Positions 50,630-50,786 of a stretch of 50,786 nt of DNA are shown here, piece by piece. The position numbers were made by a program, and so were the translations under genes. The stretch comes from Deltaproteobacteria bacterium (lineage in GTDB: Bacteria > Desulfobacterota > Binatia > Binatales > Binataceae), in the NCBI GenBank assembly GCA_021817345.1, contig JAKAVC010000046.1, positions 1-50,786 of the forward strand, given 5' to 3'. The notes beneath the pieces were generated by a model that ran no database searches, had not been told where the DNA came from, and saw only the letters and a program-made list of their open reading frames with translations. The first letter of the stretch is position 1. The number at the start of each line of letters is the position of its first letter.

Positions 50630-50786
50630 AGGGTGTTGAAATTGAAGTGGCGGCAATCCTCGCCCGATCGGAAGTGAAGTGGACCCGATCTTTGCGACAG
50701 CGATCGAGTGATCTTAAGGGTGGAAAATCCTGCCCGGTTTTTTGACGCCTCAGCTCTTTTCTTTCTTCGAGGGTTGAGCCCTTTCT
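50630..50786. other. Window end, no supported gene
   Basis: 157 nt after the VanZ-like gene show no convincing coding frame or RNA. Confidence 0.5.

Noticed and set aside
1..50786. CRISPR arrays, rRNA, riboswitches
   Set aside because: No regularly spaced repeats, rRNA-like stretches or TPP/cobalamin-type consensus cores were seen on reading both strands; no covariance search could be run.

Overview
The window is about 50.8 kb of GC-rich bacterial DNA from a Gram-negative organism. It encodes LpxD, an LPS heptosyltransferase and lipoproteins. The content (tandem DUF1329 proteins, long-chain acyl-CoA dehydrogenase, thiolase, N-acyl-D-amino-acid deacylase, a UGSC-family selenoprotein, an archaeal-like AMP/thymidine phosphorylase operon) would fit a deep soil lineage near the Proteobacteria or Desulfobacterota, such as Candidatus Binatota. 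That placement is inference and cannot be proven from this stretch.

Region 1 (1-10917) is the end of an integrative and conjugative element (ICE). All genes read on the minus strand: trbF/virB8, trbG/virB9, trbI/virB10, a small ribbon-helix-helix protein, a control region, traF peptidase, traD, a VirD2-like relaxase, traG/virD4, a mobilisation accessory protein, trbB/virB11, an unlisted 56-aa membrane protein, trbC/virB2, trbD/virB3 and trbE/virB4. VirB4 is cut after about 300 residues by an IS21-like element that leaves the window at the left edge. The ICE ends in a 46-nt copy of the 3' part of a tRNA-Lys(CTT) gene (10872-10917). This is the attachment scar expected at the end distal to the intact tRNA and integrase, which should lie beyond the left edge.

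Region 2 (10918-31615) is chromosomal. It holds Fe superoxide dismutase, a secreted alpha/beta hydrolase, a tight type III polyketide synthase / flavoprotein / YceI operon, an ABC exporter with a long extracytoplasmic coiled coil, a haem-binding lipoprotein, a class III aminotransferase, a methyltransferase, a thiamine-binding protein, a ferritin-like operon ending in an aminotransferase remnant, an amidohydrolase, an epoxide-hydrolase-like enzyme, a PRPP synthetase-like / beta-CASP nuclease / AMP phosphorylase-like operon, and an FkbM methyltransferase.

Region 3 (31656-50786) holds a tandem DUF1329 pair, an AlkA-type glycosylase, a proton-pumping P-type ATPase, envelope genes (lipoprotein, LpxD, heptosyltransferase), a selenoprotein module, DUF1326, a fatty-acid oxidation set (thiolase, 3-hydroxyacyl-CoA dehydrogenase, divergent acyl-CoA dehydrogenase), glucose-6-phosphate dehydrogenase and a VanZ-like protein. 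The most interesting signal is the UGSC selenoprotein at 40840-41355. A plain ORF caller splits it at an in-frame UGA. The UGA is followed at once by a perfect 8-bp hairpin, and the gene is translationally coupled to a thioredoxin-domain partner.
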